Source of the DNA: JAQUBU01 sp036677685
Lineage (GTDB): Bacteria > Bacillota > Syntrophomonadia > Syntrophomonadales > Syntrophomonadaceae
Assembly: GCA_036677685.1 (NCBI GenBank)
Contig: JAVBWA010000037.1
Span: 59,961-123,960, forward strand
DNA length: 64,000 nucleotides
Reading direction: 5' to 3'
Shown: positions 1-9,123 of the stretch, piece by piece
How the letters are laid out: each line of letters opens with the position of its first letter
Numbering within the stretch: the stretch's first letter is position 1
The notes under the pieces: model-generated
The model's input: only the letters and a program-made list of their open reading frames with translations
Databases searched by the model: none
Told to the model about the DNA's origin: nothing
Translations under genes and position numbers: made by a program

Positions 1-222
1 ACCCTGCGGGACGACCCCGCTCCGGGCTGGTGGCTGCGCATCTGGAATGATGGAGTTACTCTGAATGATGATTACCTGGAAAAGATTTTTGAGGAATACT
101 ACACCGGCCAGGGTGGTCAGTCAGGACTGGGCTTGGCCATAGTGCGCCATATCGTGGAACTGCATAAGGGCCAAGTCTGGGCCGCCAATGAAAACAACGG
201 GGTGGCTTTTTATATCGGGTAA
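1..222 (+). CDS. Sensor histidine kinase, C-terminal fragment (cut by window edge)
   Basis: Frame 1 is open from the first base to a TAA at 220-222 and encodes 73 residues. It reads as the end of a HATPase_c domain: a G1-like NDGV, an F-box-like segment (EKIFEEYYTGQGG) and the G2 box SGLGLAIVRHIVELHKG, closing with a short beta strand. In histidine kinases these elements bind ATP for autophosphorylation. The input domain and phosphoacceptor histidine lie upstream of the window, so the signal is unknown. No response regulator follows; the next gene is a toxin-antitoxin module after a T-rich gap, so any partner must lie upstream. Confidence 0.85.
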   Translation, partial: TLRDDPAPGWWLRIWNDGVTLNDDYLEKIFEEYYTGQGGQSGLGLAIVRHIVELHKGQVWAANENNGVAFYIG

Positions 223-321
223 GCCCTTGTTCTTTTTTTGTGTTCATGATAAAGAAATATGTGTATAATATTAGAGTAATAAGTTTATCGTATAGTCTTG
301 TCAGTGAAAGGAGCTATTGTA

Positions 322-585
322 ATGTTAATTAAGTCATCTTCCGTGCTCAGAAATGATTATGATAGTCTCGTCAAATTGTCAAATGAAAAGGCCGAGCCCA
401 TATATATTACTCGCAATGGCGAAGGTGAAATGGTCTTTTTACCAATTGAAATATATGAAAAAAGAGAAGCTGAACTTAATCTGCTTCAACAGCTTTTGGT
501 CGCTGAACGCAAGCGTATAGCTGGCTCTCCAACGTTTACTACTTCTGATGTCCGCTCCGAGCTGGAGGAAATTTATAATGAGTAA
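322..585 (+). CDS. Antitoxin of a type II toxin-antitoxin pair (Phd/YefM-like)
   Basis: This 87-residue protein has the layout of a Phd/YefM antitoxin: an N-terminal DNA-binding half (SSVLRNDYDSLVKLSNEKAEP then IYITRNGEGEMVFLPIEIYE) and an acidic helical tail that would wrap the toxin. I chose ATG 322 because AAAGGAG lies 8 bases upstream; an earlier in-frame start at 298 has no ribosome binding site. The downstream toxin gene overlaps its last 8 bases, which suggests translational coupling. Antitoxins of this family usually repress their own promoter. A paralogous pair sits at 37054-37636 on the other strand, sharing the YLTKNGEG-type strand and the same gene order. The family call is firm; the cellular role is not known. 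Confidence 0.82.
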   Translation: MLIKSSSVLRNDYDSLVKLSNEKAEPIYITRNGEGEMVFLPIEIYEKREAELNLLQQLLVAERKRIAGSPTFTTSDVRSELEEIYNE

Positions 586-886
586 GCTAAATGTTAAGCT
601 GCTTAGCGAAGCTCGGCTTCAAATCAGGGATATAGCAGCTTATCATAAAATGAAGGTTGGGCCTTCTTCCGCTCGCAAGATTACTGACCGTATCTTAGAC
701 GCTATTGATAAATTGGCGGATTTCCCTGAAATGGGGATGGTACCGCATTCCAAAATGATAGCAGAAGCCGGTTACAGGGTACTCATCGCAGGAGACTACC
801 TGTGCTTTTATCAGGTGTTGAACGATACTGTTTTTGTGAATCATATAATACATACAAGTACTGACTATATTAAAAAAATATTTTAA
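578..886 (+). CDS. RelE/ParE-family toxin
   Basis: A 102-residue protein with a RelE/ParE outline: an N-terminal helical hairpin (SEARLQIRDIAAYHKMKVGPSSARKITDRI), the DKLADFPEMGM turn typical of the family, and a C-terminal sheet ending in VNHIIHTSTDYIKKIF. RelE members cleave mRNA at the ribosome and ParE members poison gyrase; the sequence alone does not decide between them. The chosen ATG is 8 bases inside the antitoxin gene, with GGAGG at 565-569, so the two are translated together. An ORF start at 548 would run far into the antitoxin and lacks a good ribosome binding site. Confidence 0.82.
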   Translation: MSKLNVKLLSEARLQIRDIAAYHKMKVGPSSARKITDRILDAIDKLADFPEMGMVPHSKMIAEAGYRVLIAGDYLCFYQVLNDTVFVNHIIHTSTDYIKKIF

Positions 887-916
887 ACTGTATTATTCCG
901 GTTACTCTTGTTACCA

Positions 917-1654
917 CTAGAAACAGCCAAGTCCGCAGCTGGTAATAATATAAGCACATTCGTCACATACATTGCCGAACAGAAAAGGATTAACTTTTAG
1001 CTTTCCAGCCAGCCGGTGGGCTTGTTTGCAGCTTAGCATTTGTTCGGGATATTTTGCCGCCAATATTTCCTTTATTCTTTGCTTCTTTTCCAGGTAGCCG
1101 GCAAACGCTGCCTCCAGGCTGTCGGTAAGTTCCTGCGGCCAGCCTTCCCAAATATCTTTTGCAAAAACGGGAAGATCGGCGCGTATTGCTTGGATTTTTT
1201 TATGTACTCCCGGCACCTCAGTTTCCGGATGATTTATAACCATAACATCAACCTTTTTTATGCGTCCCTTATCCTGCCTCCCCTCCGGTAGCGGCGACTG
1301 AATTATGGCAATCTGCACCGCCCAGGGAAAATCGTTTATACCATTACTGCTGTCCAGTAAAACTTTATCGATTTTTTCCTCGTCGAAAAACAATTTCTGC
1401 CGCACCGTTTTTTGCAGCTTGGCCCTTGCTCCGCGAAGTTCAAGAAAAGTCCCGGACGGTTCCCACTCCTTTTTAATTTGTTTCACTATTGCTTCATATT
1501 CCTCAGGTTGACATAATTGCAGCCGGCTCTTTGATCCCTTATCGTAAGGGCTGAGCTTAATCACCTTAAAATCATTGAATTGCCGCATAAACATGGGCCT
1601 GAAATTATTTTCTTCTTCCAGCGCACCAGTGTAATTCAACGCCACCGCCAACAT
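917..1654 (-). CDS. Hypothetical protein with C-terminal cysteine cluster
   Basis: I do not recognise this 245-residue protein. It is soluble, charged and has no signal peptide or membrane span. The N-terminal half (ALNYTGALEEENNFRPMFMRQFNDF) is followed by alternating helices and strands, then a tail with five cysteines: one in MLSCKQAHRLAG, then NVCDECAYIITSCGLGCF at the very end. The spacing C-x2-C-x7-C-x3-C suggests a metal or redox site (inference). ATG 1654 is preferred because GAAGG lies 9 bases upstream; GTG 1663 would touch that site directly. It stands alone between the convergent toxin gene and the SLH gene. Confidence 0.6.
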   Translation of the reverse strand: MLAVALNYTGALEEENNFRPMFMRQFNDFKVIKLSPYDKGSKSRLQLCQPEEYEAIVKQIKKEWEPSGTFLELRGARAKLQKTVRQKLFFDEEKIDKVLLDSSNGINDFPWAVQIAIIQSPLPEGRQDKGRIKKVDVMVINHPETEVPGVHKKIQAIRADLPVFAKDIWEGWPQELTDSLEAAFAGYLEKKQRIKEILAAKYPEQMLSCKQAHRLAGKLKVNPFLFGNVCDECAYIITSCGLGCF

Positions 1655-1812
1655 ATCTATCACCCTTCTTCAGCAGAATAGCACACACCGCTGCCGGCGG
1701 GTAATTTCTCCAGCCGGCAATACGGTCCATTCAGTTTAAAATTAAACCTAATATTGGCAACATCATCTCAAATCAATCCAATTGCAGGCTAAGCAGTAAC
1801 AGAATAAATTTA

Positions 1813-1866
1813 AGGGGTCAGGCTCGTCATTATTTAGCGAAACTTACAGTCATGAGCCTGACCCCT
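1813..1866. repeat. REP-like long inverted repeat
   Basis: A perfect 13-base inverted repeat (AGGGGTCAGGCTC at 1813-1825 and its complement at 1854-1866) encloses a 28-base spacer, just 3' of the SLH gene that ends at 1873. It could act as a terminator in either direction, but no T-run follows. Palindromes with this kind of core recur in many Firmicute and deltaproteobacterial genomes as REP-like elements (general recollection, not searched). Confidence 0.6.
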
Positions 1867-1872
1867 ATCCAA

Positions 1873-4008
1873 TTAATTCATAGCTTTGACAATGACAGTA
1901 ACTGCTTCGGCCCTGCTAGCATTGGCCTGGGGCCTGAAAGTATTGTCCGGGTAACCGTTCAGGATATTATGCCCGCTGGCTATAGCCACGGCAGTTTTGG
2001 CCCAGCTGGAAATTTGGGCGCTGTCCGCAAAGGTTTTGCCTTCTTTGTTTTCACGGGTCTTGGCTTTAATAATCATTACCGCCATCTGTTCACGGGTAAT
2101 CAGCTTGTCGGGGCCGAAGGTAGTTTCGTTATAGCCGCTTACAATCCCGCAGGCTGCTGCCGTGTTTATGCTCTCCTGTGCCCAGTGCCCGGCCGTGTCG
2201 CTGAATACCTTTGCACTGCCCTGGGGGGTCAATTTGAAGGCTTTAACCAGTATCGTGGCAAATTCAGCTCTGGTAATATTCTTATCCGGTTTGAAGCTGC
2301 CGTCCGGGTTGCCTTTAATTGCACCGGCGGCCACCAGTTGCTTGATATTGGCTTCCGCCCAGTGCCCGCTGATATCGTTAAGCTCGGCCACTGCAGCAAC
2401 GGGAGCAACTGCGGGAACTGCCTTGGCTTGAGCCAGTACTGCAAACTTGCTGAAATGTTCAACATCGCCGCTGGCTTTCCCGGCTTCCATATCCACTTTT
2501 ACATTGCTGAGGGCTGTCCACTGGCTGTTATTCCAGTAATAGACAGCACCTTCCTCCTTCTCTTTATCCATTTTGCTGGAGTCAAAGGGCAGGGTGATGG
2601 TTACGGCTTTGGCAAAATTACCATCTTTGTCCTTGGTAATTTCATAGCCATCACCCAGGAGTTTATAGCCAGCCGGTACGCTGGGAAGGGAGCTGGCATC
2701 CAGCTTCTTAATGTTAACCTTGATATCGCTGCTGACCGCACCGGCAGGAATAAGTATTGTGGCTCCGCTTCCGGTCAAGGTTGCGCCGCTGCTGGTAACC
2801 GTCGCCCCGGTCACTGGGGCAGCACCGCCGCCGCCACCTCCTCCGCCGCCGGAGGAAGAACTTGCCGGAGTATAAGCTATGAACTGGGTAAAGTGCTTGG
2901 TCCAGATAATAAGGTCGTTGCCGGAAGCAACCGCACCCTGTGTAACCCCGGCGTTAGTCAGGGCAAGGGCGACAGCATCTGCGTCCGCATCACTGACCAG
3001 ACCAGTTAACGCTGCTAATTTGCTAATTGCCACAAATGTTCCGCTATTATCTATGAAACCGGCGGATTTTGATCCCTGTCCTTTGAGAAGCAGTTTTACC
3101 GGTTTGCTAAACGTAATCGTGCCCAAATCCGAACCAACTTTAATCACCAGGTCCACCTGCTGGGCAGCAGCTATATTAATACTGGAACTTGCCATAACTT
3201 CAGGTAATTTTATGGTATCAGAACCACTAACTTGAGTACCCGGGGGAATAGTCATGTCAACTTGGTCGGAATTAATCTCCACCAGGGGTAAGGCGGTACT
3301 CTGGGTGACCGTAATAGTACTGCTCACACCCGAGGGAACCGTGATTGTAAGCGGCGCGTCGCCGACGTTTATCGTACCACCGTTGCTGGCGGTTTCCGGC
3401 TTGGTTACAGTCATGGTACAGCTCGCCGTCTTATTGCCATCTACGGTGCTTACCGTTATAACAGCCGTGCCTGCGGCCACCCCGCTCACCTTGCCGTTCC
3501 CATCCACAGTTGCGACCGTTTCCTTATTACTTGACCAGGTTACCGCCTGGTTGGTCGCATTGGCCGGAGCAACGTTCGCCAACAGGGTTGTACTGGCACC
3601 TTTGATTATACTGGCGCTGCTCTTGTTCAGACTTACCCCTGTAACCGCTACCGTAGTAGGTGTGACCCCGCTCCCTATGGTCAGGGTTTTAGTGGCAACA
3701 TTACTGCCATATCCGGCCACAACGGTTAAATTCCCGGCGGCAACAGCGGGAACTTTAAATGTACAGGTGTAATTCCCGCCAGCTTCTGCTTTGACTGCAT
3801 CATAGACGACTGTGTTCCCTAAGCTGTCAAGCACTTTAATGCTTACCCATTCACCCGGGTCAGCAATGCCAGAAACAGTTATACTGTCTCCTACCGCAGC
3901 GGAACTTTGGCTTAGGATCGTACTGACCTGAACACCCAGGGCCAGCCCGGGGATCATCAATAATATAAGCAGGCCTACAACGACAATGGCAATCCTTTTC
4001 TTTACCAT
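1873..4008 (-). CDS. Secreted cell-wall protein with BIG2 domain and three SLH repeats
   Basis: A 711-residue exported protein. It begins with a signal peptide (MVKKRIAIVVVGLLILLMI...LALG). Next come an Ig-like N-terminal module, a BIG2 domain (about residues 120-203: VSLNKSSASIIKGAS, VTWSSN...VATVDGNGKVSGVAAGTAVITV), a 165-residue module also present in the 11286-14465 protein, a glycine-rich linker, a ZU5-like beta module and three SLH repeats in the last 180 residues (DISGHWAEANIKQLV, FSDTAGHWAQESINTA, ISSWAKTAVAIASG). SLH repeats bind pyruvylated secondary cell-wall polymer. ATG 4008 has GAGGTGA 9 bases upstream; the GTG at 4017 lies inside that site. It is the last gene of the minus-strand envelope locus, probably with its own promoter. 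The ligand is unknown. Confidence 0.85.
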   Translation of the reverse strand: MVKKRIAIVVVGLLILLMIPGLALGVQVSTILSQSSAAVGDSITVSGIADPGEWVSIKVLDSLGNTVVYDAVKAEAGGNYTCTFKVPAVAAGNLTVVAGYGSNVATKTLTIGSGVTPTTVAVTGVSLNKSSASIIKGASTTLLANVAPANATNQAVTWSSNKETVATVDGNGKVSGVAAGTAVITVSTVDGNKTASCTMTVTKPETASNGGTINVGDAPLTITVPSGVSSTITVTQSTALPLVEINSDQVDMTIPPGTQVSGSDTIKLPEVMASSSINIAAAQQVDLVIKVGSDLGTITFSKPVKLLLKGQGSKSAGFIDNSGTFVAISKLAALTGLVSDADADAVALALTNAGVTQGAVASGNDLIIWTKHFTQFIAYTPASSSSGGGGGGGGGAAPVTGATVTSSGATLTGSGATILIPAGAVSSDIKVNIKKLDASSLPSVPAGYKLLGDGYEITKDKDGNFAKAVTITLPFDSSKMDKEKEEGAVYYWNNSQWTALSNVKVDMEAGKASGDVEHFSKFAVLAQAKAVPAVAPVAAVAELNDISGHWAEANIKQLVAAGAIKGNPDGSFKPDKNITRAEFATILVKAFKLTPQGSAKVFSDTAGHWAQESINTAAACGIVSGYNETTFGPDKLITREQMAVMIIKAKTRENKEGKTFADSAQISSWAKTAVAIASGHNILNGYPDNTFRPQANASRAEAVTVIVKAMN

Positions 4009-4337
4009 CAATATCACCTCTCGGAATTTATTTAAAATACCTGAAAAACCGGTAGGGAACTATTTTTCCACGAGTTTTTCCATCCTTTGCAGGGAAAAGA
4101 AAAAAATTCTTCTCCCTGACAACAAAAGCAAAAAACAGCCATTTACATCTTAATTAATCTAACTGCTTTACCTTCCTGAATTACTTTCCCCCCTCAATTC
4201 CAAACAGCAGCTAATATTCAACATACATTAACAACATCAGCCTAAGCTATTCTCATGTGCAGTCCAATCAGCATCAGAGTGAGGCTTGGGCAAGATAAGA
4301 GCAAACAATAATCAACCCGGTTTAAACATAACGGGGA
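4009..4337. other. Intergenic region with a hairpin
   Basis: No gene is supported here. An interrupted hairpin (CAGGGA at 4090-4095 with TCCCTG at 4113-4118, plus an AAGAA/TTCTT inner stem) could end transcription of the upstream ATPase gene, but the minus strand does not show a clear T-run after it. The rest is AT-rich and may hold the promoter of the SLH gene; I could not pick a convincing -35/-10 pair. Confidence 0.4.
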
Positions 4338-5030
4338 TCAAGATGCATGATCATCATTCCCCATCGAACTAATATCCCGCTGTACCTGGCCTTTTTCCAG
4401 AACAATGACCCGCTCCGCCACTTTTCCTACAAATTTAGTATCATGGCTGACCACCACTATACCTATTCCCAAGCGGGCAACCTTGTACAAATAGTCGGTC
4501 AACAACCTTTTACGATAAACATCCAGGCCTACCGTGGGTTCATCCAAAATGAGAAATTCCGGTTCACCGGCCAGTACCGCCGCTATTGCCAGCCGCTGTT
4601 TTTCCCCGTAGCTCAGATGCAGGGGAAAAGCATTGCGATAAGGGGATAATTCAAAATAGTTCAGATAAAACTCCACTCTTTCCCCGACTGCTGATGGCTC
4701 CCAGCCCAGATGGGCCGGGCCGAATCCTATTTCCTCCGCCACAGTGGAACAAAAGAGCTGCTGCTCGGGATTTTGAAAAACGTAGCCGATACGGCGGCCA
4801 ATCTGAGCCAGACTATATTCCTGCAAAGGCCTGTCTTCCAGGTATACCTTCCCATTGGTCGGAGACAAAATTCCGCTCATCACTTTGGTCAGGGTAGTCT
4901 TGCCACAGCCATTGGGCCCGGTAATTGCGGTAATCCCCTGTTTTTCAAAGCTCAGATTAATTTCACTTAAAACGGCTGTTCTCTTTCCCGAATAGGAAAA
5001 AGTAATTTGACTCAGTTCTAAAAAAGCCAC
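4338..5030 (-). CDS. ECF-transporter ATPase subunit (CbiO/EcfA type)
   Basis: A 230-residue ABC ATPase with all motifs: Walker A GPNGCGKTT (about residues 39-47), Q-loop VFQNPEQQLF, signature LSYGEKQRLAIA, Walker B FLILDEPTVGLD and the H-loop VVVSHDTKF. The QNPEQQLF Q-loop is typical of the energy-coupling factor (ECF) ATPases that drive vitamin, cobalt and nickel uptake together with a T and an S component. Start GTG 5030 has AGGAAA 6 bases upstream. A likely S component lies at 9272-9846 and a second ATPase at 24483-25211, both disrupted; no T component was found in the window. This is the only intact ECF subunit of the locus, so it may serve another S component elsewhere. Confidence 0.88.
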   Translation of the reverse strand: MAFLELSQITFSYSGKRTAVLSEINLSFEKQGITAITGPNGCGKTTLTKVMSGILSPTNGKVYLEDRPLQEYSLAQIGRRIGYVFQNPEQQLFCSTVAEEIGFGPAHLGWEPSAVGERVEFYLNYFELSPYRNAFPLHLSYGEKQRLAIAAVLAGEPEFLILDEPTVGLDVYRKRLLTDYLYKVARLGIGIVVVSHDTKFVGKVAERVIVLEKGQVQRDISSMGNDDHAS

Positions 5031-5115
5031 CGGGTTTCCTCCTATGGTAGAACTCCATGCAGACTACAGCAGACCTGGGAAATCACCAATTATTATATTG
5101 GGTCTGCAAATAGTT

Positions 5116-8100
5116 CTATTGTAAAACAATGGGGTTAAAGTCAGTCGCGTTGCTCAGGTCATCAACCAAATATACTTTGACCACGTCACCGGCCTGCACA
5201 TTAAATCCGGCCGATGCGTTTTTCACCTGATCAAAATCAGCCCGGGTGGCATTTATTTCTTTCTGAACGCCATCTCTTATATGGACAAAGACGGCGGTCT
5301 CATCGCCACTATGGGCAGTAACCGGACTGATGCCCATATTAAAGTACTTGAGGCCATTATTGCCATTGTTGACGGTCATGGTCGGGATTCCGTCAGTCGT
5401 AGATCCAATGCTATAAACCGTATCTATAGCCGGGGTTACTGTATAGACTGGCTTGGCACTGACTGCTGCCTGTATGGTCTGGTTGACGGCAGCATCATTG
5501 TAACCACCGGCTTTTATTACGATGGCATAGTCTTTGGCAGTGCCGAACATGCTCTTATCAATGGTAATAGTTCCATTCGCAGGCGTGTATTTATTGCTGT
5601 CAATCGGAGTACCATCCACGCTGATACTGCTGATTGCATTTCGCCAGGACTCGTTGTCAATGAAGCTCAAGCATACATCCTGACCCACATTATTATTGGT
5701 GCTGTCGGCACTCAATGCCGGGGGATCGCTAAGCGCATTGGCTTCGACGGTAATGTTGAAATCGTAGCTGTATGACAATCCGCCATAGCTGCCGCTGATT
5801 GTGATCATGGTGTCGCTTGTTGCAAGCACATCTGTTTTGCTAATAGTGTAGGTTGTGATCTTTTCCCTGGTCCCGTCGCTGTAATTCGCCCAGAGCGCCA
5901 GGCCGGTATCATCAAAACTCTGTCCTGCAACATAAGTGAGTTTGGTGGGATCGGACGCTTTGGTAATGTTTGTCAAAGTGGAAGTGTCAAGTGTTTGGAC
6001 CCGCAGAATGGGATAACCGTTGTTGATATTTTCGGTATCCGCGACAAATGCCCGGCCATCGCCATTGAGTTCCGCAAGGAATACGACTGTCTTCATCTCA
6101 TTGGAGGTCTTTTCGTAGACAACGTCCTTAATGCCTGGGCTATAGACCCCACCAGCCGTAGCTCCAGATCCTGCCAGATAGTAGCAGTTGCTGAAATAGC
6201 CGCCGGCATTGTTGCCGAGTGCCAAGGCATAGGTAGTCCCACCCGCCGTTACGGTACCGATGTTATAGCAGTTGATAACAGGAATCTCATTTCCGCCTGC
6301 AATACCGCCGGTGATGTATGCTCCGCTATTGCTTACGCTGCCCGCGTTATAGCAATTGCGGATACTGCCGCCGTTCCAGGCCGCACCACAGATGCCGCCA
6401 ACGCCCTTGGAATCGGTGGCTTTTATGGTGGCAAAATTGGCACAGTTCTCGATAATCCCACCCTTATTGGTTTTGCCGATTTTGCCGACAATGCCGCCTA
6501 TGCTGCGATTGCCAAAGATATAGCCGGTTACGGCAACATTGCGGACGGTCGGGTTGTCGGCCCTTAATGATACATCATCGTTGTCATGGCATCCGAGACG
6601 TCCGATCAGGCCGGCGGACTGACAATCCCTATAGTTAGATTGGTGTCGGCTGAAGTAGATATTCTTCACGCTGTGACCCTGGCCATCAAAGGTGCCGTTG
6701 AAGGAGGTGCTTAAGACAGTACCGGGATCATTGACATCCGTAGGCCACTGTCCGCCGACCGGCGTATAGTTGGGACCGCTCCAAGTGCCGGTCGAGTTGT
6801 TATAGACGCCGCCCATGTCAAGGTCGGCGGTAAGATTTATTGTCTTGCCATCGAAATCGTCTATTCCGGTCGAATAGTCGGCCGATGGAGTGAACGTGCC
6901 GGTAATCTTATCCGCAGTCACGCTGCTGTCGACATGGCCGTTGACGAGGGCGGCCAGACCGGCAAGCTGAGCCGGGGTACTGATATCGAATTCGGTGTCG
7001 GTGGTATTGTACCAGGAAACATCAACCGAGCCGTCCCAGGTAATTACATATTTAATATTATTGTTTATTGCATAAGTCTGGGCCGCTGAATTTTCATTGC
7101 AAAAAATCGTTGCATTTGCCGGCACTGAAGTACTGTTACCAAAGCTGGTAACCGAAGCGGGAATTACTATTTTAGTCAGGGCCGTACAGCCGCTAAACGC
7201 AGAATTACCAATAGTAGTAACACCGTCAGGAATTACGACACTGGTTAATGCAGTACAATTGCTGAATGCAGATGTATCGATACTTTTAACGCTGGCAGGT
7301 ATTGTTATGTTTGTAAGCGCTTTACAGTCCATAAATGCTCTAGAGGGAATATTGGTCAAGTTGTCGGGCAGATTAATAGTATTTAAGCTTCGGCAATATG
7401 CAAATGCATAGCTGCCCAGTGAGGTAAGCTGCTTCGGCATGGTAACACTGGTCAAATTAGTTACTATACTGGGGTTACCCGGACCCCGGAACGCGTTATC
7501 ACCAATGGTCGTCACACTATCCGGTATAACGATACTGTTAATACTTGTTTTTTCTTTAAAAGCATCTTTAGCTATTGTAGTTACAGGTATCCCATCGATC
7601 TCAGCGGGGATGATTACGTCTCCCCCCTCGCCTTTGTAGCCGGTAATTGTTATGCTTCCTAATATTTCGTAATAATTGTAAATATCGGCATATTCAATCT
7701 CGCCGCCGCCTTCTGAACCGCCGGCAACGTTAAAGGTGGAATTTGTATTATCCCACGTAACCTGAAATGTTTCGCCGTTAACTGTCAGTGTATGGTCTTG
7801 ACCGCTTAGATAAAGATAAAGATGTTTATCGCTTGATGCCGACCAGTTGGCCACTGTAGAGGTTGTAGAACCGGTATAATCATACTTGTGCAAACCTCCG
7901 CTATAATAATCGTTGCCGTCCACCTTTACGTTGAAGCTGGCAGCAGCCGTTTCCAGGCGCCTTGTATTAAAAGCAAGTTTATAAACCGGATTCCCCATGG
8001 CATCGGTTTTGCTTGCGGTAATAGCCGCATCATTGATACCTTCCTGCTCAGCGCCCCAACCGCCGTAGACAGCAGCATTGTTGGTAATATAGGTCTTTAG

Positions 8101-8928
8101 AGAACCGCCGCTGATGAAAAGGTTGCCGTTATAAACTGCATCAATTACATCACCGCTGCCGATTGCCGAACCGCTGAAATCATTGGTAATGCTGACGGTT
8201 CCGCCGCTCATATAGACAGTTCCCCCAACTGTCCCGGGGGTCCCGTTGCTTCCGCCTGCGTTGCCTCCGATGGCAGCAGCTCTGGCATTGGCTTCGATAT
8301 TGAGAACGCCGCCGGTGATGTAAATATCCCCGACAGGGTCGGCACCGCCGATGACCGCTCCAATTTTTGAGCCCTTTACAAACAGCTTGCCGCCCGCAAA
8401 GGTAATAGTGCCGCTGGCTTCGCCGCCGTCGCCGCCAATACCTGAAGCAAGGCAATTTTTGTAAAGATACAATGTGCCTTCGCCTTCAATCGTAAGAGCT
8501 GTCCCTGGGCCCACATGAATGACCGCTTTCCCGGAGCTATTAGTATTTGCATCCACCCAGTTGGTACCCTTCAGGATAAACTTGTTGCCCGCACCGGTGA
8601 AGTTAAATCCATTTATATAGCCACCATCATTTTTGATATACAAATCTTGAATAGTCAATTCTGTGCCTGTATTGCAGTCAATGGTCAGCTTCGTGTTGGC
8701 CGGGCTATTGATGCCGCTGCCGACCAGGGTGACGGCAAGCCCTGCATTCACCGTAATAGTACCCGTAGCGTCAGGAGCTACAGTATAGGTACCATCCGAA
8801 GATATGGTATCGCCGCCGGTTACAGAAGGATCCGCAGCCGCGGCAGGCAGGCCGGAAAAGACGGAAATGACCATTGCCAGCCCCAGCAAGACTGATAGCA
8901 ATGATGATTTTTGACTCGTTTTAAGCAA
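5116..8928 (-). CDS. Large secreted surface protein: LRR_5 (BspA-like), GLUG, Ig-like and Shr-type domains
   Basis: About 1270 residues with a signal peptide ending near LPAAAA. The first third is a glycine-rich beta-helix-like region. The middle holds BspA-like leucine-rich repeats (SINSIVIPDSVTTIGDNAF, LTSVVIPDGVTTIGNSAF), then GLUG-type motifs (GGIVGKIGKTNKGGIIENC), a Big_3 Ig-like domain (LTYVAGQSFDDTGLALWANY) and a PF07550-like (Shr heme-interacting, formerly DUF1533) domain (SFIDNESWRNAISSISVDG). The last 108 residues form a domain shared with the proteins at 9946 and 22515, ending in NPIVLQ. TTG 8928 has GGGAG 8 bases upstream; GTG 8937 overlaps that site. There is no SLH repeat, so it may be free or held by the shared C-terminal domain. 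Adhesion or ligand binding is inferred. Confidence 0.8.
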   Translation of the reverse strand: MLKTSQKSSLLSVLLGLAMVISVFSGLPAAAADPSVTGGDTISSDGTYTVAPDATGTITVNAGLAVTLVGSGINSPANTKLTIDCNTGTELTIQDLYIKNDGGYINGFNFTGAGNKFILKGTNWVDANTNSSGKAVIHVGPGTALTIEGEGTLYLYKNCLASGIGGDGGEASGTITFAGGKLFVKGSKIGAVIGGADPVGDIYITGGVLNIEANARAAAIGGNAGGSNGTPGTVGGTVYMSGGTVSITNDFSGSAIGSGDVIDAVYNGNLFISGGSLKTYITNNAAVYGGWGAEQEGINDAAITASKTDAMGNPVYKLAFNTRRLETAAASFNVKVDGNDYYSGGLHKYDYTGSTTSTVANWSASSDKHLYLYLSGQDHTLTVNGETFQVTWDNTNSTFNVAGGSEGGGEIEYADIYNYYEILGSITITGYKGEGGDVIIPAEIDGIPVTTIAKDAFKEKTSINSIVIPDSVTTIGDNAFRGPGNPSIVTNLTSVTMPKQLTSLGSYAFAYCRSLNTINLPDNLTNIPSRAFMDCKALTNITIPASVKSIDTSAFSNCTALTSVVIPDGVTTIGNSAFSGCTALTKIVIPASVTSFGNSTSVPANATIFCNENSAAQTYAINNNIKYVITWDGSVDVSWYNTTDTEFDISTPAQLAGLAALVNGHVDSSVTADKITGTFTPSADYSTGIDDFDGKTINLTADLDMGGVYNNSTGTWSGPNYTPVGGQWPTDVNDPGTVLSTSFNGTFDGQGHSVKNIYFSRHQSNYRDCQSAGLIGRLGCHDNDDVSLRADNPTVRNVAVTGYIFGNRSIGGIVGKIGKTNKGGIIENCANFATIKATDSKGVGGICGAAWNGGSIRNCYNAGSVSNSGAYITGGIAGGNEIPVINCYNIGTVTAGGTTYALALGNNAGGYFSNCYYLAGSGATAGGVYSPGIKDVVYEKTSNEMKTVVFLAELNGDGRAFVADTENINNGYPILRVQTLDTSTLTNITKASDPTKLTYVAGQSFDDTGLALWANYSDGTREKITTYTISKTDVLATSDTMITISGSYGGLSYSYDFNITVEANALSDPPALSADSTNNNVGQDVCLSFIDNESWRNAISSISVDGTPIDSNKYTPANGTITIDKSMFGTAKDYAIVIKAGGYNDAAVNQTIQAAVSAKPVYTVTPAIDTVYSIGSTTDGIPTMTVNNGNNGLKYFNMGISPVTAHSGDETAVFVHIRDGVQKEINATRADFDQVKNASAGFNVQAGDVVKVYLVDDLSNATDFNPIVLQ

Positions 8929-9002
8929 TTTTTTCACTCCCTTTGCATATTTTTAAAGCCGTGTTGAGTCTTCGCGGGGGCATACCCGCTGTCTTTTCGC
9001 TT

Positions 9003-9035
9003 TTAAATCACCTCCGAGCATTGCTGCTCCTTCAT
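9003..9035 (-). CDS. Possible 10-residue ORF in leader
   Basis: ATG 9033-9035 begins MKEQQCSEVI and ends at TAA 9003-9005. AAAGGAG lies 11 bases upstream, at the end of the preceding small ORF, so the two could be coupled. It may be only a leader for the large surface-protein gene at 8928. Coding status is unproven. Confidence 0.25.
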   Translation of the reverse strand: MKEQQCSEVI

Positions 9036-9042
9036 AGAGATA

Positions 9043-9123
9043 TTAACTCCTTTCCAAATACGGGAGGCACCATCGTTTCCAATAGTACCCTGTGAGAGCA
9101 AATTCTCTCAGGCCCGCCCTCAT
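9043..9123 (-). CDS. Possible 26-residue small ORF with strong ribosome binding site
   Basis: In the 343-base gap between the S-component gene and the surface-protein gene, ATG 9121-9123 is preceded by AAGGAG with an ideal 6-base spacing and encodes MRAGLREFALTGYYWKRWC followed by LPYLERS. The peptide is basic and aromatic. Its coding DNA contains a hairpin (CCTGAGAGA with TCTCACAGG, 9089-9112). A GCCCG just upstream could pair with GCGGGC after the start and mask the ribosome binding site. It could be a real small protein, a leader peptide controlling the downstream gene, or chance. No further gene or known riboswitch was recognised in this gap. Confidence 0.35.
   Translation of the reverse strand: MRAGLREFALTGYYWKRWCLPYLERS

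Noticed and set aside
1852..3009. 385-residue plus-strand ORF opposite the SLH gene
   Set aside because: It is the shadow of the high-G+C third positions of the SLH gene; no ribosome binding site and no known fold.
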